Shown here: positions 52,480 to 62,266 of the stretch, in pieces
Numbering within the stretch: the first letter of the stretch is position 1
Layout of the letters: every line of letters starts with the position of its first letter
Notes under the pieces: generated by a model
Databases searched by the model: none
What the model saw: the letters and a program-made list of their open reading frames with translations, nothing else
What the model was told of the DNA's origin: nothing
Origin: RGIG3178 sp963674495
Lineage (GTDB): Bacteria; Bacillota; Clostridia; Christensenellales; QAND01
Reading direction: 5' to 3'
DNA: 64,000 bases
Assembly (NCBI GenBank): GCA_963674495.2
Contig: CAXXLG010000001.1
Span: 806,001-870,000 of the forward strand
Position numbers and translations under genes: made by a program

Positions 52480-54747
52480 TTATTCCGTATCTCGGCTTGC
52501 TTCAATGCCGTCTATGCTCATTTGGTAGAATTGTAGTCCCAACAAACGCGAGTCCTGGCTCAATCCCAATTCAAGCGGCGATTTGGGGTTCGAGATTGTG
52601 AATGTCAGCATCAGTTTGCCATCATTGGTCATCTCTTGTGGTATGGTTGCCGTATATTCACCCCGTATTGTTACTTCCCACTTAGCAATTATAACACCGT
52701 CGGCCATCACCGTTATAGTTTGCCTATCATTGTCTCCATATAGAAACGGAGATATTGTTGCCTTTAGCATCCGCTGCCCTGTAATTCCAGCACCACTAAA
52801 ATAAAAATATACTTCCTCTTGACAACTCCATGCATATTCGCTTTCCGCATTTGATAAACCGGAGAGGACGAATGAACGATAGTCGGGATTGCCGCTGCTA
52901 AACTCCAAAGTACCGCCGCTATATTCATTCAGCACATCTGCATCCAATCCACAACCCGTTTGTTTTGAGATCCATATCCTATATTCGCCGTTGTTATAGC
53001 ACAGTGAATAGTTTTTCATCATCTCCGTGTAAAAATTAATATCGTCCGTATCAGCACTTAGATCGCGCTGAATTACAAATTTCTCCCGCGTATATTCCAA
53101 TAAATTCGCTTCATTTACACAAATCAGTGGTTTGTCCATCATCATAAACTGTAGATGCCCTCTTCGTGAATTATTATAGGGCTCATCATTGAGCAGAAAA
53201 TAGACAGGGATTTCGTTGTCCATGATTCTTATATACGACAGCGCATCAGCGGCTGCGTTGTAGATAATCTGAGAGGCAATTGCCATGGAAGTCAGGGATA
53301 AACCCGAAAGAATAAAAAAACAACTTAACAAGCCAACCGCTGCAATGCGGGCTGGATATTGCCTTTGCCCAATATTTGCCAAAAAGAGCATTAAACCTGT
53401 GCCCACAACAGCCCCCAGTATCGCTGTAATCAACCGGTTTCCGGGAAAATGGCGCGTCAACGTGAATCCCGGTATGCAAAATAAGTTATATTCCGTTAAA
53501 CCCCATTGTTCAATGGTGTACTTCGCAATCATGCCGGTTGTGATCAGCAGTATCGAGCAAATCGCCATCTTCCACATTAACTTACGCTTTTTTTGCATAA
53601 TGCCAAGCAGTCCAAAAAGAAGCAGAGGGCCTACGAAAACCTCATTATATCTCCCATAGATCACATGATCCGCTTTTGTTGGACTGAAATACATGAACAC
53701 GCAACTGATTGCAAAGGTTGCCAATACGGCGAGAATAACAAACAGCCAAAGGCCAGATTGCGCGCGTTGTTTATCTGACTGATTCTCATCATTTTTTCTA
53801 AATAAAGCAAAATATCCGCGCTGAAAAATATTCCCAAATCCTATGAAAGCCATGGATAAGGTTGTAGCCCCAATATAAAACAGTTGCCCACAACAGACCT
53901 GTAAGAACTTTATAAAACCTTCAAACGTAATGAGGTTACCAATTTTGATAAGTTGTGTAGCGTAATCGTTCCCCTTCACCTGCCCGCTGTTCAACCACAG
54001 TTCACTTTGGATTTTTGGCTTGATCCATGAATGGATTGCAAACATTACAATGCAGACCAATGCAAAAGCGGCAATCTGTTTCCAGGCAACGTGTTTCTTC
54101 CATCCCATATATATCAACGCGATAAATGCAGCGACGACAATGCCGATGCTGCGTTGATGGATCATGTAGGTATAGGGCAGTAAAACGCCCAACACTATAA
54201 AAATCCAGTATCCTGAATGCTTGTCCATTCGGTTGAAAAGCCATACCACCAACCAAAAGACAAGGTACAGAGCGCTTTCAGCCATAGTCATACTGGACTG
54301 AATATAATAGGCTGGAAGCATGGAAACGCAGAAGCTTATTATAATCAACAAGATCCGATTGACATTGGGGTAGTGGTGTTTACCAATGCTATACGCCAGC
54401 GGTACGATACATGTGAGCATGACTCCATTCAAAATCAGTGCAGCCCGGTACAAAGTGATGGAATTTGAAAACAGCCACATCAACGGCAACAGCAGCAATG
54501 AAGATCCGTAGGAATAATATGCAGCTGTGGACATGGCGCTGCTCCAGTCCATACCCGCCAGAAACGAAGCCGAACTCCAATAGCAGAACTCATCGTCCCA
54601 GATGGTAAACGTATAGAATTTACCCACCGTGTATACGTGTAAAACAAAAACTGCAATGCAAAACAAACCCAATATTACATATTCATTTTTCAAAGCCCGC
54701 TTAAATCTACCGGTTTTTTTATCTTCGGTTTCCATATTCAAGTCCAT
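52480..54747 (-). CDS. GT-C-type membrane glycosyltransferase
   Basis: Product of 755 aa with about 11-12 helices in the first ~480 residues and an extracytoplasmic C-terminal ~270-aa beta-rich domain. TIWDDEFCYWSS in the first external loop provides the acidic motif of GT-C enzymes (PMT/ArnT-like). It uses polyprenyl-phosphate sugars outside the membrane to decorate a glycan or protein. Start ATG at 54747 behind GAGAGGAAAA. Acceptor unknown. Confidence 0.83.
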   Translation of the reverse strand: MDLNMETEDKKTGRFKRALKNEYVILGLFCIAVFVLHVYTVGKFYTFTIWDDEFCYWSSASFLAGMDWSSAMSTAAYYSYGSSLLLLPLMWLFSNSITLYRAALILNGVMLTCIVPLAYSIGKHHYPNVNRILLIIISFCVSMLPAYYIQSSMTMAESALYLVFWLVVWLFNRMDKHSGYWIFIVLGVLLPYTYMIHQRSIGIVVAAFIALIYMGWKKHVAWKQIAAFALVCIVMFAIHSWIKPKIQSELWLNSGQVKGNDYATQLIKIGNLITFEGFIKFLQVCCGQLFYIGATTLSMAFIGFGNIFQRGYFALFRKNDENQSDKQRAQSGLWLFVILAVLATFAISCVFMYFSPTKADHVIYGRYNEVFVGPLLLFGLLGIMQKKRKLMWKMAICSILLITTGMIAKYTIEQWGLTEYNLFCIPGFTLTRHFPGNRLITAILGAVVGTGLMLFLANIGQRQYPARIAAVGLLSCFFILSGLSLTSMAIASQIIYNAAADALSYIRIMDNEIPVYFLLNDEPYNNSRRGHLQFMMMDKPLICVNEANLLEYTREKFVIQRDLSADTDDINFYTEMMKNYSLCYNNGEYRIWISKQTGCGLDADVLNEYSGGTLEFSSGNPDYRSFVLSGLSNAESEYAWSCQEEVYFYFSGAGITGQRMLKATISPFLYGDNDRQTITVMADGVIIAKWEVTIRGEYTATIPQEMTNDGKLMLTFTISNPKSPLELGLSQDSRLLGLQFYQMSIDGIEASRDTE

Positions 54748-54768
54748 TTTTCCTCTCTTGCCCTTGGA

Positions 54769-56091
54769 TCATAGAATCCCAGTTAAATCAAATGCACGCT
54801 TGCCCAGCGTTTTTGCATATTCTCTGTCGATGATTTCAATTCCGAGCATCCTGTCCAAAAGATGATCTGCGTACTCTGTCTCACTATACCTGTTTTCGCT
54901 TAGCGATTGCAGGAATTCAGCATATTTCATTGCGTTCTTTTCAAGCGAAAAATTATCCTTGGCGTATTGCAGGACAGTTTTGCCGCGGTCCATCAAAGCC
55001 TGCCTGTCACGGCTCAAGGCAATCAGATTGTTCGTAATATCCTTAATTTCGTTCTCGTCCACACGGATTTTTATAACAATATCATCCGGATATTCATCAA
55101 ACGCACCGACTTTGCTGACCAATACGGTCTTACCCATGCCCAAAAGACGGTGAAGGCTTCCTGATGATTCGCCGTGCGTTGGATAGCGTAAGTTAAGCGC
55201 AATGTCCACCGCACCCATATAACGCTTAAGGGTGGGCAGATCGACAAATCCCGTTGTTACAACGTGTTTGTTCAGCGAATGTTGTGCGATGCTTTGGAGA
55301 ATATCGTCGTCTTCCATATGACCGACGATGTAATATTTAAAATCGGATGTGCTTTTCTTTAATTCTGCCAGCGCTTCGAGAATCTGCAGGATTCGCTTTG
55401 GTTTTGTGGCAAAGCCAAAGGATGCCAGCATCAACGTATTCACGCCGATTCCAAGACTCTGTCTGAATCCGTCCCGAAACGCTCGGATATCATCGATGAT
55501 TTCATTCACATGCAAAGGAATGCATACCGTTTTATAAGCAGGATCGATACCCTTGAGCAACTGCTTGATATAATCCGAGTGAACAATCACCGCATTTGCG
55601 CAATCCAAAATGCGCTTATTCACCGGATATTCAAGCGGGCAATCCTCCCAGGGCGGCGGGCACGTGCCATCCAAATACGCCTCCGCTTTGTTCACGCCCT
55701 TTTCACCATGACAATACCGCATCAATTCTATATAGCGTTCGCCGCCGTTCTCCATAGCCGTCGTTTCTGCGGCGTAGTGATGCAAGGCATAATCGTGCAA
55801 TTCGAGGACCCCACCGTATTTATGGAGATATTCCACAATTCGTTGATGTCGCGCAGCGCTGTTCCCCACATGAAAAATGAGATGGTCGTACCGTTCCCTA
55901 ACGCCTTGCTTATCCATATCCTCGATACGATATACGTTATAGTTTTTTAATATTTCATCGTTTATCGGTTTTATTCCATCCACAAACAGATCCACTTGCA
56001 TGTATTCTGACAAGGCCGGCACCAATTCCTCAGTAAAATCGGATATGCCGGACTTGATCGGATTCAGCGGTGAAAATATCGCAATGCGCAC
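54769..56091 (-). CDS. Family 4 glycosyltransferase (GT-B)
   Basis: Product of 440 aa: N-terminal acceptor half (IAIFSPLNPIKSGISDFTEE), C-terminal donor half with LASFGFATKPKRILQILEAL, YIVGHMEDDDIL and LRYPTHGESSGSLHRLLGMGKTVL. Glu of the ESSGS region takes the nucleotide-sugar role. GTG at 56091 (or TTG one codon earlier) behind GGGGAGG. Cytosolic sugar transfer in the surface glycan operon. Confidence 0.88.
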   Translation of the reverse strand: MRIAIFSPLNPIKSGISDFTEELVPALSEYMQVDLFVDGIKPINDEILKNYNVYRIEDMDKQGVRERYDHLIFHVGNSAARHQRIVEYLHKYGGVLELHDYALHHYAAETTAMENGGERYIELMRYCHGEKGVNKAEAYLDGTCPPPWEDCPLEYPVNKRILDCANAVIVHSDYIKQLLKGIDPAYKTVCIPLHVNEIIDDIRAFRDGFRQSLGIGVNTLMLASFGFATKPKRILQILEALAELKKSTSDFKYYIVGHMEDDDILQSIAQHSLNKHVVTTGFVDLPTLKRYMGAVDIALNLRYPTHGESSGSLHRLLGMGKTVLVSKVGAFDEYPDDIVIKIRVDENEIKDITNNLIALSRDRQALMDRGKTVLQYAKDNFSLEKNAMKYAEFLQSLSENRYSETEYADHLLDRMLGIEIIDREYAKTLGKRAFDLTGIL

Positions 56092-56136
56092 CAAAGCCTC
56101 CCCTTCCGTTGATAAATATCGCTTCCGGTAAAAAGT

Positions 56137-57189
56137 TTATAACATCTGCGTCAACGCGCTTACAACGTTATCCCAACTGATATCACAAACGCTGTTGCGC
56201 CCACTGCGTCCATACTCTGCGCAAAGTGCCTTATCCTGCCAAAGCCTTCCCATGGCATCACCGATCGCTTCAGCATCCGTTTGAACCACACAGCCGTTGA
56301 TTCCATCGGCGACGAACTCCAAAACGCCGCCTGTATCGCGGCAGGTGATTACGGGCTTTTGTGCAAAATATGCCTCTAGCGTCACATACCCATAATCTTC
56401 GTCAAGCGGCGCATAGTAGACCGCAAATGCATTTGCGTACAGCGCAAGCAGTTCATCATCATTCACATAGCCAAGAAATCGGACTCGATCCTCAACACCA
56501 ATTGTCTTGGCCAGTTTGCGCAATGGTTCCGTCTGTGGGCCTTTGCCCGCAATATAGGCCATGATGCCCTTTGGACTGTACCGAAGTGCCTGGAGTAACA
56601 AATCCAACCGTTTGAGTGGGTCGATGCGTCCAACGGACAGAATATAATCGCCATATCCATTGGAATATAGCCTGTCCGCATTGTTAGGCGGGTGATAAAG
56701 CGTTTCTGAATCCAAGCCGTTGTATCGTTTAAGACGGTTGGCTACATTGTCCGATATGGTGTACAGCCTTCTTGCTTCCCCCATTGTGATCCGATCAAAA
56801 TTCACCACATGTTTTTTAAGCGCAATTCCCTGCTCATTCCTGCCAAGATCCGAATAATCCGTTTCCAGCAAATCATAGGCTTGGCGGAATTGGTGAATCA
56901 GCCACACGACCTTGTTTGGGTGACGGATGCCATAGGACGGGAATTTGGTTCCGATAACAAGGTCGATTTTCATTCCGTTGGTTTCGTCAAGATCTATCAT
57001 GCGCCATGCGAGCATGTTGTCCCTGAGCGTATCGTACGGATACCATTTATAGGGCAGCGCCACCTTTTCAACGTCGAACCTCCGTTGATCCAACGCATGG
57101 CAAAGGTTGTCCACCATAATCTCCGCACCGCCTCTGACAAAGGGGACCTGTGCGGCACATACGCATATCTTCTTACCATTTTTCTTCAT
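56137..57189 (-). CDS. Family 4 glycosyltransferase, paralogue A
   Basis: Product of 350 aa: ICVCAAQVPFVRGGAEIMVD at the start, then donor domain ILSVGRIDPLKRLDLLLQAL, VRFLGYVNDDELLALYANAF, YAPLDEDYGYVTLEAYFAQK (E-x7-E type motif). Start ATG at 57189 in GGAAAGTGGACACATG. Close paralogue of the next gene, from which it is separated by 25 nt; a tandem duplication. Confidence 0.91.
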   Translation of the reverse strand: MKKNGKKICVCAAQVPFVRGGAEIMVDNLCHALDQRRFDVEKVALPYKWYPYDTLRDNMLAWRMIDLDETNGMKIDLVIGTKFPSYGIRHPNKVVWLIHQFRQAYDLLETDYSDLGRNEQGIALKKHVVNFDRITMGEARRLYTISDNVANRLKRYNGLDSETLYHPPNNADRLYSNGYGDYILSVGRIDPLKRLDLLLQALRYSPKGIMAYIAGKGPQTEPLRKLAKTIGVEDRVRFLGYVNDDELLALYANAFAVYYAPLDEDYGYVTLEAYFAQKPVITCRDTGGVLEFVADGINGCVVQTDAEAIGDAMGRLWQDKALCAEYGRSGRNSVCDISWDNVVSALTQML

Positions 57190-57214
57190 GTGTCCACTTT
57201 CCACGATACCATCG

Positions 57215-58279
57215 TTACAGCGTTTCAGTCAGCTTTTCTATGGCGTTATCCCAATTAATATCCTTGATTCGATCATACCCGGCCAAGCCGTATCGGCGGC
57301 ACATTTTCTTGTCTTCCCACAGTCTTTGAATCATCCGGCCAATCTCTTGCGGTATGGGGGCTGATACCGTACCGCAAACGCCGTCACTGACAAATTCAAG
57401 AACGCCGCCGGAATCCCGACATGTAATTACGGGTTTGCGAGCCAAAAAAGCCTCCAATGTTATATATCCATAATCCTCGTCCCAAGGCGCAAAGTATACG
57501 GCGCGAGCGTTAGCATACAGATTGATTACATCTTCGTCCTTGACAAATCCCATAAACTCGACACGATCCTCAACCCCAAGCTCCAATGCCAAGTTTGTCA
57601 ATCGGTCAAAATCCATTCCCGTTCCCACAATGCGTACCTTTACATTTCGGGTGGTATATTCAAGTGCTCTAATCAACAGGTCAAGACGCTTGATGGGATC
57701 CAAACGGCTGACGGACAGTATGTAATCCCCGTATTGACCAGAATGATACTGATTGGCGTTGTTGGGTGGATGATACAAGACCTCGGATGCAATTGAGTTA
57801 TAGTGTCTCAAACGTTTTTGTACATTTTTGGATTCCGCAAAGATGCGCTTTGATTCAGATAACGCAACGTTGTCTATGTGCACGATGGCCTTTCTCACCG
57901 TTTCCCTGCTCTCATTGCCAAAGAGCTCGGAGTTGGGCGCATCACCAAGCGCATCATAGAGGTCGTACGCCATGCGGTGCTGGTGTATCAGCCAAGTCAC
58001 TTTGTTGTCATGCCGCACTGCATATGTTGGATATTTGGTGGCTATAACCAGATCAATCTTTCTGCCGTTGGATTCTCTTAGATCCATCAGCCGCCAGACC
58101 ATTGCATTGTCCATAAGCTGCTGCTCAGGATACCATTTGAACGGAATATTGACAAGTTCGGTTTCAAAGCCCCTGGCATTGAGCTCCCTGCAGAGGTTTT
58201 CAACCTGTATTTCCGCGCCGCCTCGCATGAAAGGAACCTGTGCGGCGCATACGCAAATCTTTTTCCCGTTGCTCTTCAA
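57215..58279 (-). CDS. Family 4 glycosyltransferase, paralogue B
   Basis: Product of 354 aa with the same layout as paralogue A: ICVCAAQVPFMRGGAEIQVE, ILSVSRLDPIKRLDLLIRAL, VEFMGFVKDEDVINLYANAR, APWDEDYGYITLEAFLARK. The start is taken as TTG at 58279 because GGAGTGAGACA lies directly before it and it matches the ATG position in the paralogue; a longer frame has no ribosome site. Transfers a sugar in the same operon. Confidence 0.88.
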   Translation of the reverse strand: MKSNGKKICVCAAQVPFMRGGAEIQVENLCRELNARGFETELVNIPFKWYPEQQLMDNAMVWRLMDLRESNGRKIDLVIATKYPTYAVRHDNKVTWLIHQHRMAYDLYDALGDAPNSELFGNESRETVRKAIVHIDNVALSESKRIFAESKNVQKRLRHYNSIASEVLYHPPNNANQYHSGQYGDYILSVSRLDPIKRLDLLIRALEYTTRNVKVRIVGTGMDFDRLTNLALELGVEDRVEFMGFVKDEDVINLYANARAVYFAPWDEDYGYITLEAFLARKPVITCRDSGGVLEFVSDGVCGTVSAPIPQEIGRMIQRLWEDKKMCRRYGLAGYDRIKDINWDNAIEKLTETL

Positions 58280-58417
58280 TGTCTCACTCCACGTCCATAG
58301 CAAGTAATGTATGGACTTCTTTGAACAGGACTTATTCGGCTGGATCTCCTTGCTTTTTTGTTGCGACAATCCCTCCATTGGTCAACCCCGATACATCATG
58401 ATTGCCTACCATACCCC

Positions 58418-58969
58418 TTACTCTTGCAGTTCTTCGTCGACTCCTCTAACCCGTTCGAGCAAAACATCCAAATAAGGTTGATAAGCATCCATAAAACGGT
58501 GGTTTTTTACAAGAACTTGATCGAGTAGCGCCATTTGTTCATGCAGCGCTTGTACCGTCTGCGCCTGTTCCTCACGCAGCCGTTGAATTGTTTGCTGTTG
58601 ATCAAGCACAATTTCTTGCAGGTTTTTGATTACCGTAAGGCTGTTTCGATTAAATTCACTCTGCTGCATGATAGGTGGGCGAACATACCATCGTACACCC
58701 TTGCGGATCAGCCTTTTGATAAATACAATGGGTTTGCCTAAAACTCTCTTGCGCGATACCACTTTCCATTCCGTATTCAAGTAATGGGATTTGTGCATCG
58801 CCGCAAGCGCCGAACGGTTCGCTGCGAGCATCTGCGCCTTGTCCATTGAGTCCTGTCCGTCTGTGGTTTCGGCCCGGCCCAAACCAAGCGTGCTTCTCCC
58901 CTGAAGGCGCAGCTCCATCTTACGTACCATTTTTTCCTCTATATTGTAGTCCGTCATATCGGAACGCAT
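58418..58969 (-). CDS. Coiled-coil protein of the glycan operon
   Basis: Product of 183 aa, first gene of the operon. Middle part YLNTEWKVVSRKRVLGKPIV and VRWYVRPPIMQQSEFN (about 63-110) recurs, in my experience, as an N-terminal module in polysaccharide-cluster methyltransferases and glycosyltransferases. The C-terminal ~70 residues form a coiled coil (LQEIVLDQQQTIQRLREEQA). No catalytic motif. It may scaffold the enzymes or be a truncated modular protein. Start ATG at 58969 behind AAAGGATATGGGTC. Confidence 0.6.
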   Translation of the reverse strand: MRSDMTDYNIEEKMVRKMELRLQGRSTLGLGRAETTDGQDSMDKAQMLAANRSALAAMHKSHYLNTEWKVVSRKRVLGKPIVFIKRLIRKGVRWYVRPPIMQQSEFNRNSLTVIKNLQEIVLDQQQTIQRLREEQAQTVQALHEQMALLDQVLVKNHRFMDAYQPYLDVLLERVRGVDEELQE

Positions 58970-59257
58970 GACCCATATCCTTTCCACGCAAAATCCTTTG
59001 TGCCCATTAACACAAGACAGTCAAGTTCGCCAAGTGCCTATATTATCCCGTGTACTTTATTGTGTTATATCATTATTTTTATATCGTAATTCTATAGATA
59101 TATTATTACAGTATACTATACTAATAAACACCGGTTTGATTCTGGTTGTGCAACAAAGTCATGATAAAGGATTTTCTTCAATTAAGCAATAGTCCCACAG
59201 CAAGGCACTGCAGGGCTATTGATACAGGCAATTTGATATATGTACAGCTACGCATCA
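58970..59257. other. Promoter region of the glycan operon
   Basis: 288 bp, very AT-rich from 59040 to 59130, between the glycan operon and ldh. It likely contains the glycan operon promoter. A hairpin-prone stretch near 59190-59222 (AATAGTCCCAC / GCAGGGCTATT) may end the ldh transcript. Confidence 0.45.
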
Positions 59258-60217
59258 TCAAGCGTCAGGATACTGTAATATTTTACAATTCTCTTTGATC
59301 ACAGCAATCGATTCTTTAAACCGTTTCTTTTCTTCGTCCGTCAAGTGCAATTCCACCAGCTCCCCGACGCCCTCTCGGTTTATCACTGCGGGTACGCCTG
59401 CGAATACGTCTTGCACCCCGTATTCTCCGCATAGAAGCGTCGATACCGGTATAACCCTGTTCTCATCGTTAAGTATGACTTTTATGATCTCTACAACCGT
59501 AGCGGCGATGGCAAAATTCGTAGTTCCTTTTACATGTCCGATCTGGTAACCCATATCGATGATATCGGCACGGTATTGTTCAAGATCCACATGTTTGAAT
59601 CGTTCCTTGTTGTCCGCTAGAATATCCATAAACGCCTTGCCGCCAACGGACACGTTGCTCCACGGGATAAACTGCGAATCGCCGTGCTCGCCCAGCGTAT
59701 ATGCCTGCACACTTTTGGCGTCAACCCTGATAAGATCGGCTATTACCCCTTTTAGCCTTGCGGAATCCAGTGCGGTACCCGTACCGATAACCTTGTTTCT
59801 GGGCAGACCGGAAAGACGGTAAACGTAGTAAGATATGATATCCACCGGATTTGTCACAACAATGAATATTCCATGGAATCCGCTTTTCATGACGGGCGGC
59901 ACGATGGATTGGACAATATTGGCAGCTGCGACCAACATGTCCAGTCTCCTTTGTCCCATGATATAAGTTGGCGCCGCAGTAATAACCACGATGGCCGCAT
60001 CCGCACAATCTTCGTATGAGCCGGTTCTGATTGTAACGTGCCTGTTTTGATACGCAATACTCTGCTGCATGTCCATCGCATCCGCATTGGCGCGCTTCTC
60101 ATTAAGATCCAACAGAACGATCTCATCACACAAGCCCTGGATGCTTAAATCAAAGGCAGTCGACGTACCGACGGCGCCTGCGCCTACAATCACAATCTTT
60201 ATCCCCTTGCGATCCAT
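59258..60217 (-). CDS. L-2-hydroxyacid (lactate-like) dehydrogenase
   Basis: NAD-dependent enzyme of the lactate/malate dehydrogenase family, 319 aa. Rossmann motif IVGAGAVGTSTAFDL, catalytic His in GEHGDS (near 188), Arg in LDSARLKG and Arg of the substrate loop (GQRRLDM) are all there. In the loop the residue at the Gln102 position of classical LDH appears to be Tyr (TYIMGQRR), so lactate/pyruvate may not be the best substrate. Start ATG directly after GGGAGGTAGGTAA. Single gene. Confidence 0.86.
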   Translation of the reverse strand: MDRKGIKIVIVGAGAVGTSTAFDLSIQGLCDEIVLLDLNEKRANADAMDMQQSIAYQNRHVTIRTGSYEDCADAAIVVITAAPTYIMGQRRLDMLVAAANIVQSIVPPVMKSGFHGIFIVVTNPVDIISYYVYRLSGLPRNKVIGTGTALDSARLKGVIADLIRVDAKSVQAYTLGEHGDSQFIPWSNVSVGGKAFMDILADNKERFKHVDLEQYRADIIDMGYQIGHVKGTTNFAIAATVVEIIKVILNDENRVIPVSTLLCGEYGVQDVFAGVPAVINREGVGELVELHLTDEEKKRFKESIAVIKENCKILQYPDA

Positions 60218-60346
60218 TTACCTACCTCCCATCACCGTTTTTCGACGATTATTCTACCCTTACCTGTTTCATCATAATCCCGATGCCTTTCTTCGGCAAG
60301 CATTGATTCCACTTTCTTCATTCGCCCTGTTCTGATGATACTACAA

Positions 60347-60375
60347 CAAGAGCCCCAAACACATCGGGGCTCTTG
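60347..60375 (-). terminator. Hairpin after the tlpA-like gene
   Basis: CAAGAGCCCC and GGGGCTCTTG form a 10-bp stem, 17 nt after the thioredoxin-like gene. No long T run, so it may be only a partial terminator. Confidence 0.6.
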
Positions 60376-60391
60376 ATTATTTCCGTTCTTT

Positions 60392-60979
60392 CTACTCTGT
60401 GATCATTCCGATGGCTTCCATCAGTGTATCCGCTTCTATGGGGCCACGTGCCACAGCGACAATGCTTCCCTGCGCATTGATAAAATACGTCGTTGGTATG
60501 GATGATACCCCATAGGCATTGACAGCCGACAATTCCGTATCAAAGTAAACCGGGAACGTGTATTCCTCATCACGTATAAAATCCTTTGCAGATTGCAGTG
60601 TTTCCCTGTCGCCATCTGTAATGTTGACCATCATAAACACTACGGCATTGTCATCCATTTCATATACAGATTGAAACTCCGGCATCTCGCTTTGACATGG
60701 CCCGCACCAGCTGGCCCAAAAGTTGAGCACAACGGGGGTGCCTTTGTAGTCGGACAATCTAACCTCGTTCCCGTTGGCGTCCATCACAACAAAATCGGAT
60801 GCCGTGGAGCTCTGGTCGGTAGGATCCTGCGAAACCTTTGGCGTCGGATCCACCACGGCGATGTTTGACAAAGAAACCTGCCCTGATAGCCATTGATATC
60901 CAAAGTAAGCGGCTATGATGACGATTATGAGTACAATCGTCAATAATATAACATTTGACTTTCGCTTGCTATTTTCCAT
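60392..60979 (-). CDS. TlpA/ResA-like thiol-disulfide oxidoreductase
   Basis: Product of 195 aa: one N-terminal membrane anchor (about 9-27), then an extracytoplasmic thioredoxin fold with CxxC in WASWCGPCQSEMPEF (near 110) and cis-Pro in SSIPTTYF. It reduces disulfides outside the membrane, for example in cytochromes c or sporulation proteins, using electrons from the CcdA-like protein encoded upstream on the same strand, 74 nt away. Confidence 0.92.
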   Translation of the reverse strand: MENSKRKSNVILLTIVLIIVIIAAYFGYQWLSGQVSLSNIAVVDPTPKVSQDPTDQSSTASDFVVMDANGNEVRLSDYKGTPVVLNFWASWCGPCQSEMPEFQSVYEMDDNAVVFMMVNITDGDRETLQSAKDFIRDEEYTFPVYFDTELSAVNAYGVSSIPTTYFINAQGSIVAVARGPIEADTLMEAIGMITE

Positions 60980-61053
60980 CGATGATTCTCTCCTCCAATA
61001 TGCATTTACGCAACCAATCCTAACATTTAGATTTGCTCATGGCCGTTCACGCT

Positions 61054-61719
61054 CTATACCATCAAAAGCAACAATCTGTCCAGCAAACCAGTCATCATAG
61101 CAATGCCCACAACGACGAGTAAAATGCCGGCCAATGCATTGATCACCCGGTAGTGATTCTTAATCCAATTGATCGATGTCTTCAGTTTATCGATGACCAG
61201 TGCACTGATCATGAAAGGAATGCCAAGCCCAGTTGAATATATCAGCAGCATCAAGACACCCTGCACCGCCGATCCCTGCTGCGACGCAAGTGCCAGGGCC
61301 GAGCCCAAAAACGCGCCAACGCAGGGCGTCCAACTGAGCGAAAATATCGTTCCGAACAAAACCGCCGAAAAGAATCCTCGATGCTTCCCCCACTCTTTCT
61401 TATGCCCCCAATTGAGTTGAGGTAACTTGAAAAGGCCGATAAAGCCCAGTCCAAACAGCACGACAAGTGCACCCATCACAAGGTTGATCCACGCTTTGTT
61501 TTGACGGAACAGCGCGCCTAAACTGCCTGCAAACAAACCGAGTAACATAAATACTGCGGTAAAACCGATGACAAATCCAAAAGCGTTTTTCAAAGCTCGC
61601 CCCGGGCGGTTCACATCATCGCCGCCTGCGAAGTATGACAAATAGATGGGTAGCATGGGCAATAGGCAGGGAGAGACAAAGGTAATGATCCCTTCTAGAA
61701 ATACGATTACGTATTGCAT
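61054..61719 (-). CDS. ccdA: CcdA/DsbD-type membrane electron carrier
   Basis: Product of 221 aa with six helices. Family features are a Cys in the first helix region FVSPCLLPMLPIYLSYFAGG and a second in SLSWTPCVGAFLGSAL; these two form the transmembrane disulfide that moves electrons from cytosolic thioredoxin to TlpA-like proteins. Start ATG behind GAGGGGAAAC. With the tlpA-like gene and the divergent thioredoxin gene, the whole relay is in one place. Confidence 0.92.
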   Translation of the reverse strand: MQYVIVFLEGIITFVSPCLLPMLPIYLSYFAGGDDVNRPGRALKNAFGFVIGFTAVFMLLGLFAGSLGALFRQNKAWINLVMGALVVLFGLGFIGLFKLPQLNWGHKKEWGKHRGFFSAVLFGTIFSLSWTPCVGAFLGSALALASQQGSAVQGVLMLLIYSTGLGIPFMISALVIDKLKTSINWIKNHYRVINALAGILLVVVGIAMMTGLLDRLLLLMV

Positions 61720-61948
61720 GTTTCCCCTCCTTCGCTGCGGTTTTATTGTGAAAACAAAATTTAAAGGCTTCCTTCTGACAATACCACAAAATACCGTGAT
61801 CTATCCTTTTATTGTACGTATGGCAATGGTTTGATATATTTATAATAGAAGTATATCGTATTTCTTGCTTTTGACGTGTGATCAGGTTACAGAAGCATGT
61901 AAATAAAAGCGGTATTCTTAGAACGACAAAAATAAGGAGGAATGAGCC

Positions 61949-62266
61949 ATGTCGGTTTTGGCATTGACGAAGGATAATTTTCGCAAAGAAGCGTTGGAAT
62001 CCAAGGATACGGTTCTCATCGATTTTTGGGCTACATGGTGCGGTCCGTGCCGCATGCTGTCGCCGGTGGTGGATGAGATTGCGGGCGAAGCGCATCAAGG
62101 TGTCAAGGTATGCAAAATAAACGTAGATGAACAGCCCGAATTGGCCGCGCAGTTCAACATAATGAGCATTCCAACGTTGGTGGTGTTGAAAAACGGCAAG
62201 CCAATAGCATCGTCCGTTGGCGTGAAGTCCAAAAAAGCCATCCTTTCCATGGTTTCCAGTGCCTGA
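61949..62266 (+). CDS. trxA: Thioredoxin
   Basis: Cytosolic 105-aa disulfide reductase: WATWCGPCRM active site (near 33-36), cis-Pro in MSIPTL, ends FxxG-type NGKPIASSVGV. Normal length. Start behind AATAAGGAGGAATGAGCC. Divergent from ccdA by ~230 bp, so it likely feeds electrons to CcdA. Confidence 0.95.
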   Translation: MSVLALTKDNFRKEALESKDTVLIDFWATWCGPCRMLSPVVDEIAGEAHQGVKVCKINVDEQPELAAQFNIMSIPTLVVLKNGKPIASSVGVKSKKAILSMVSSA

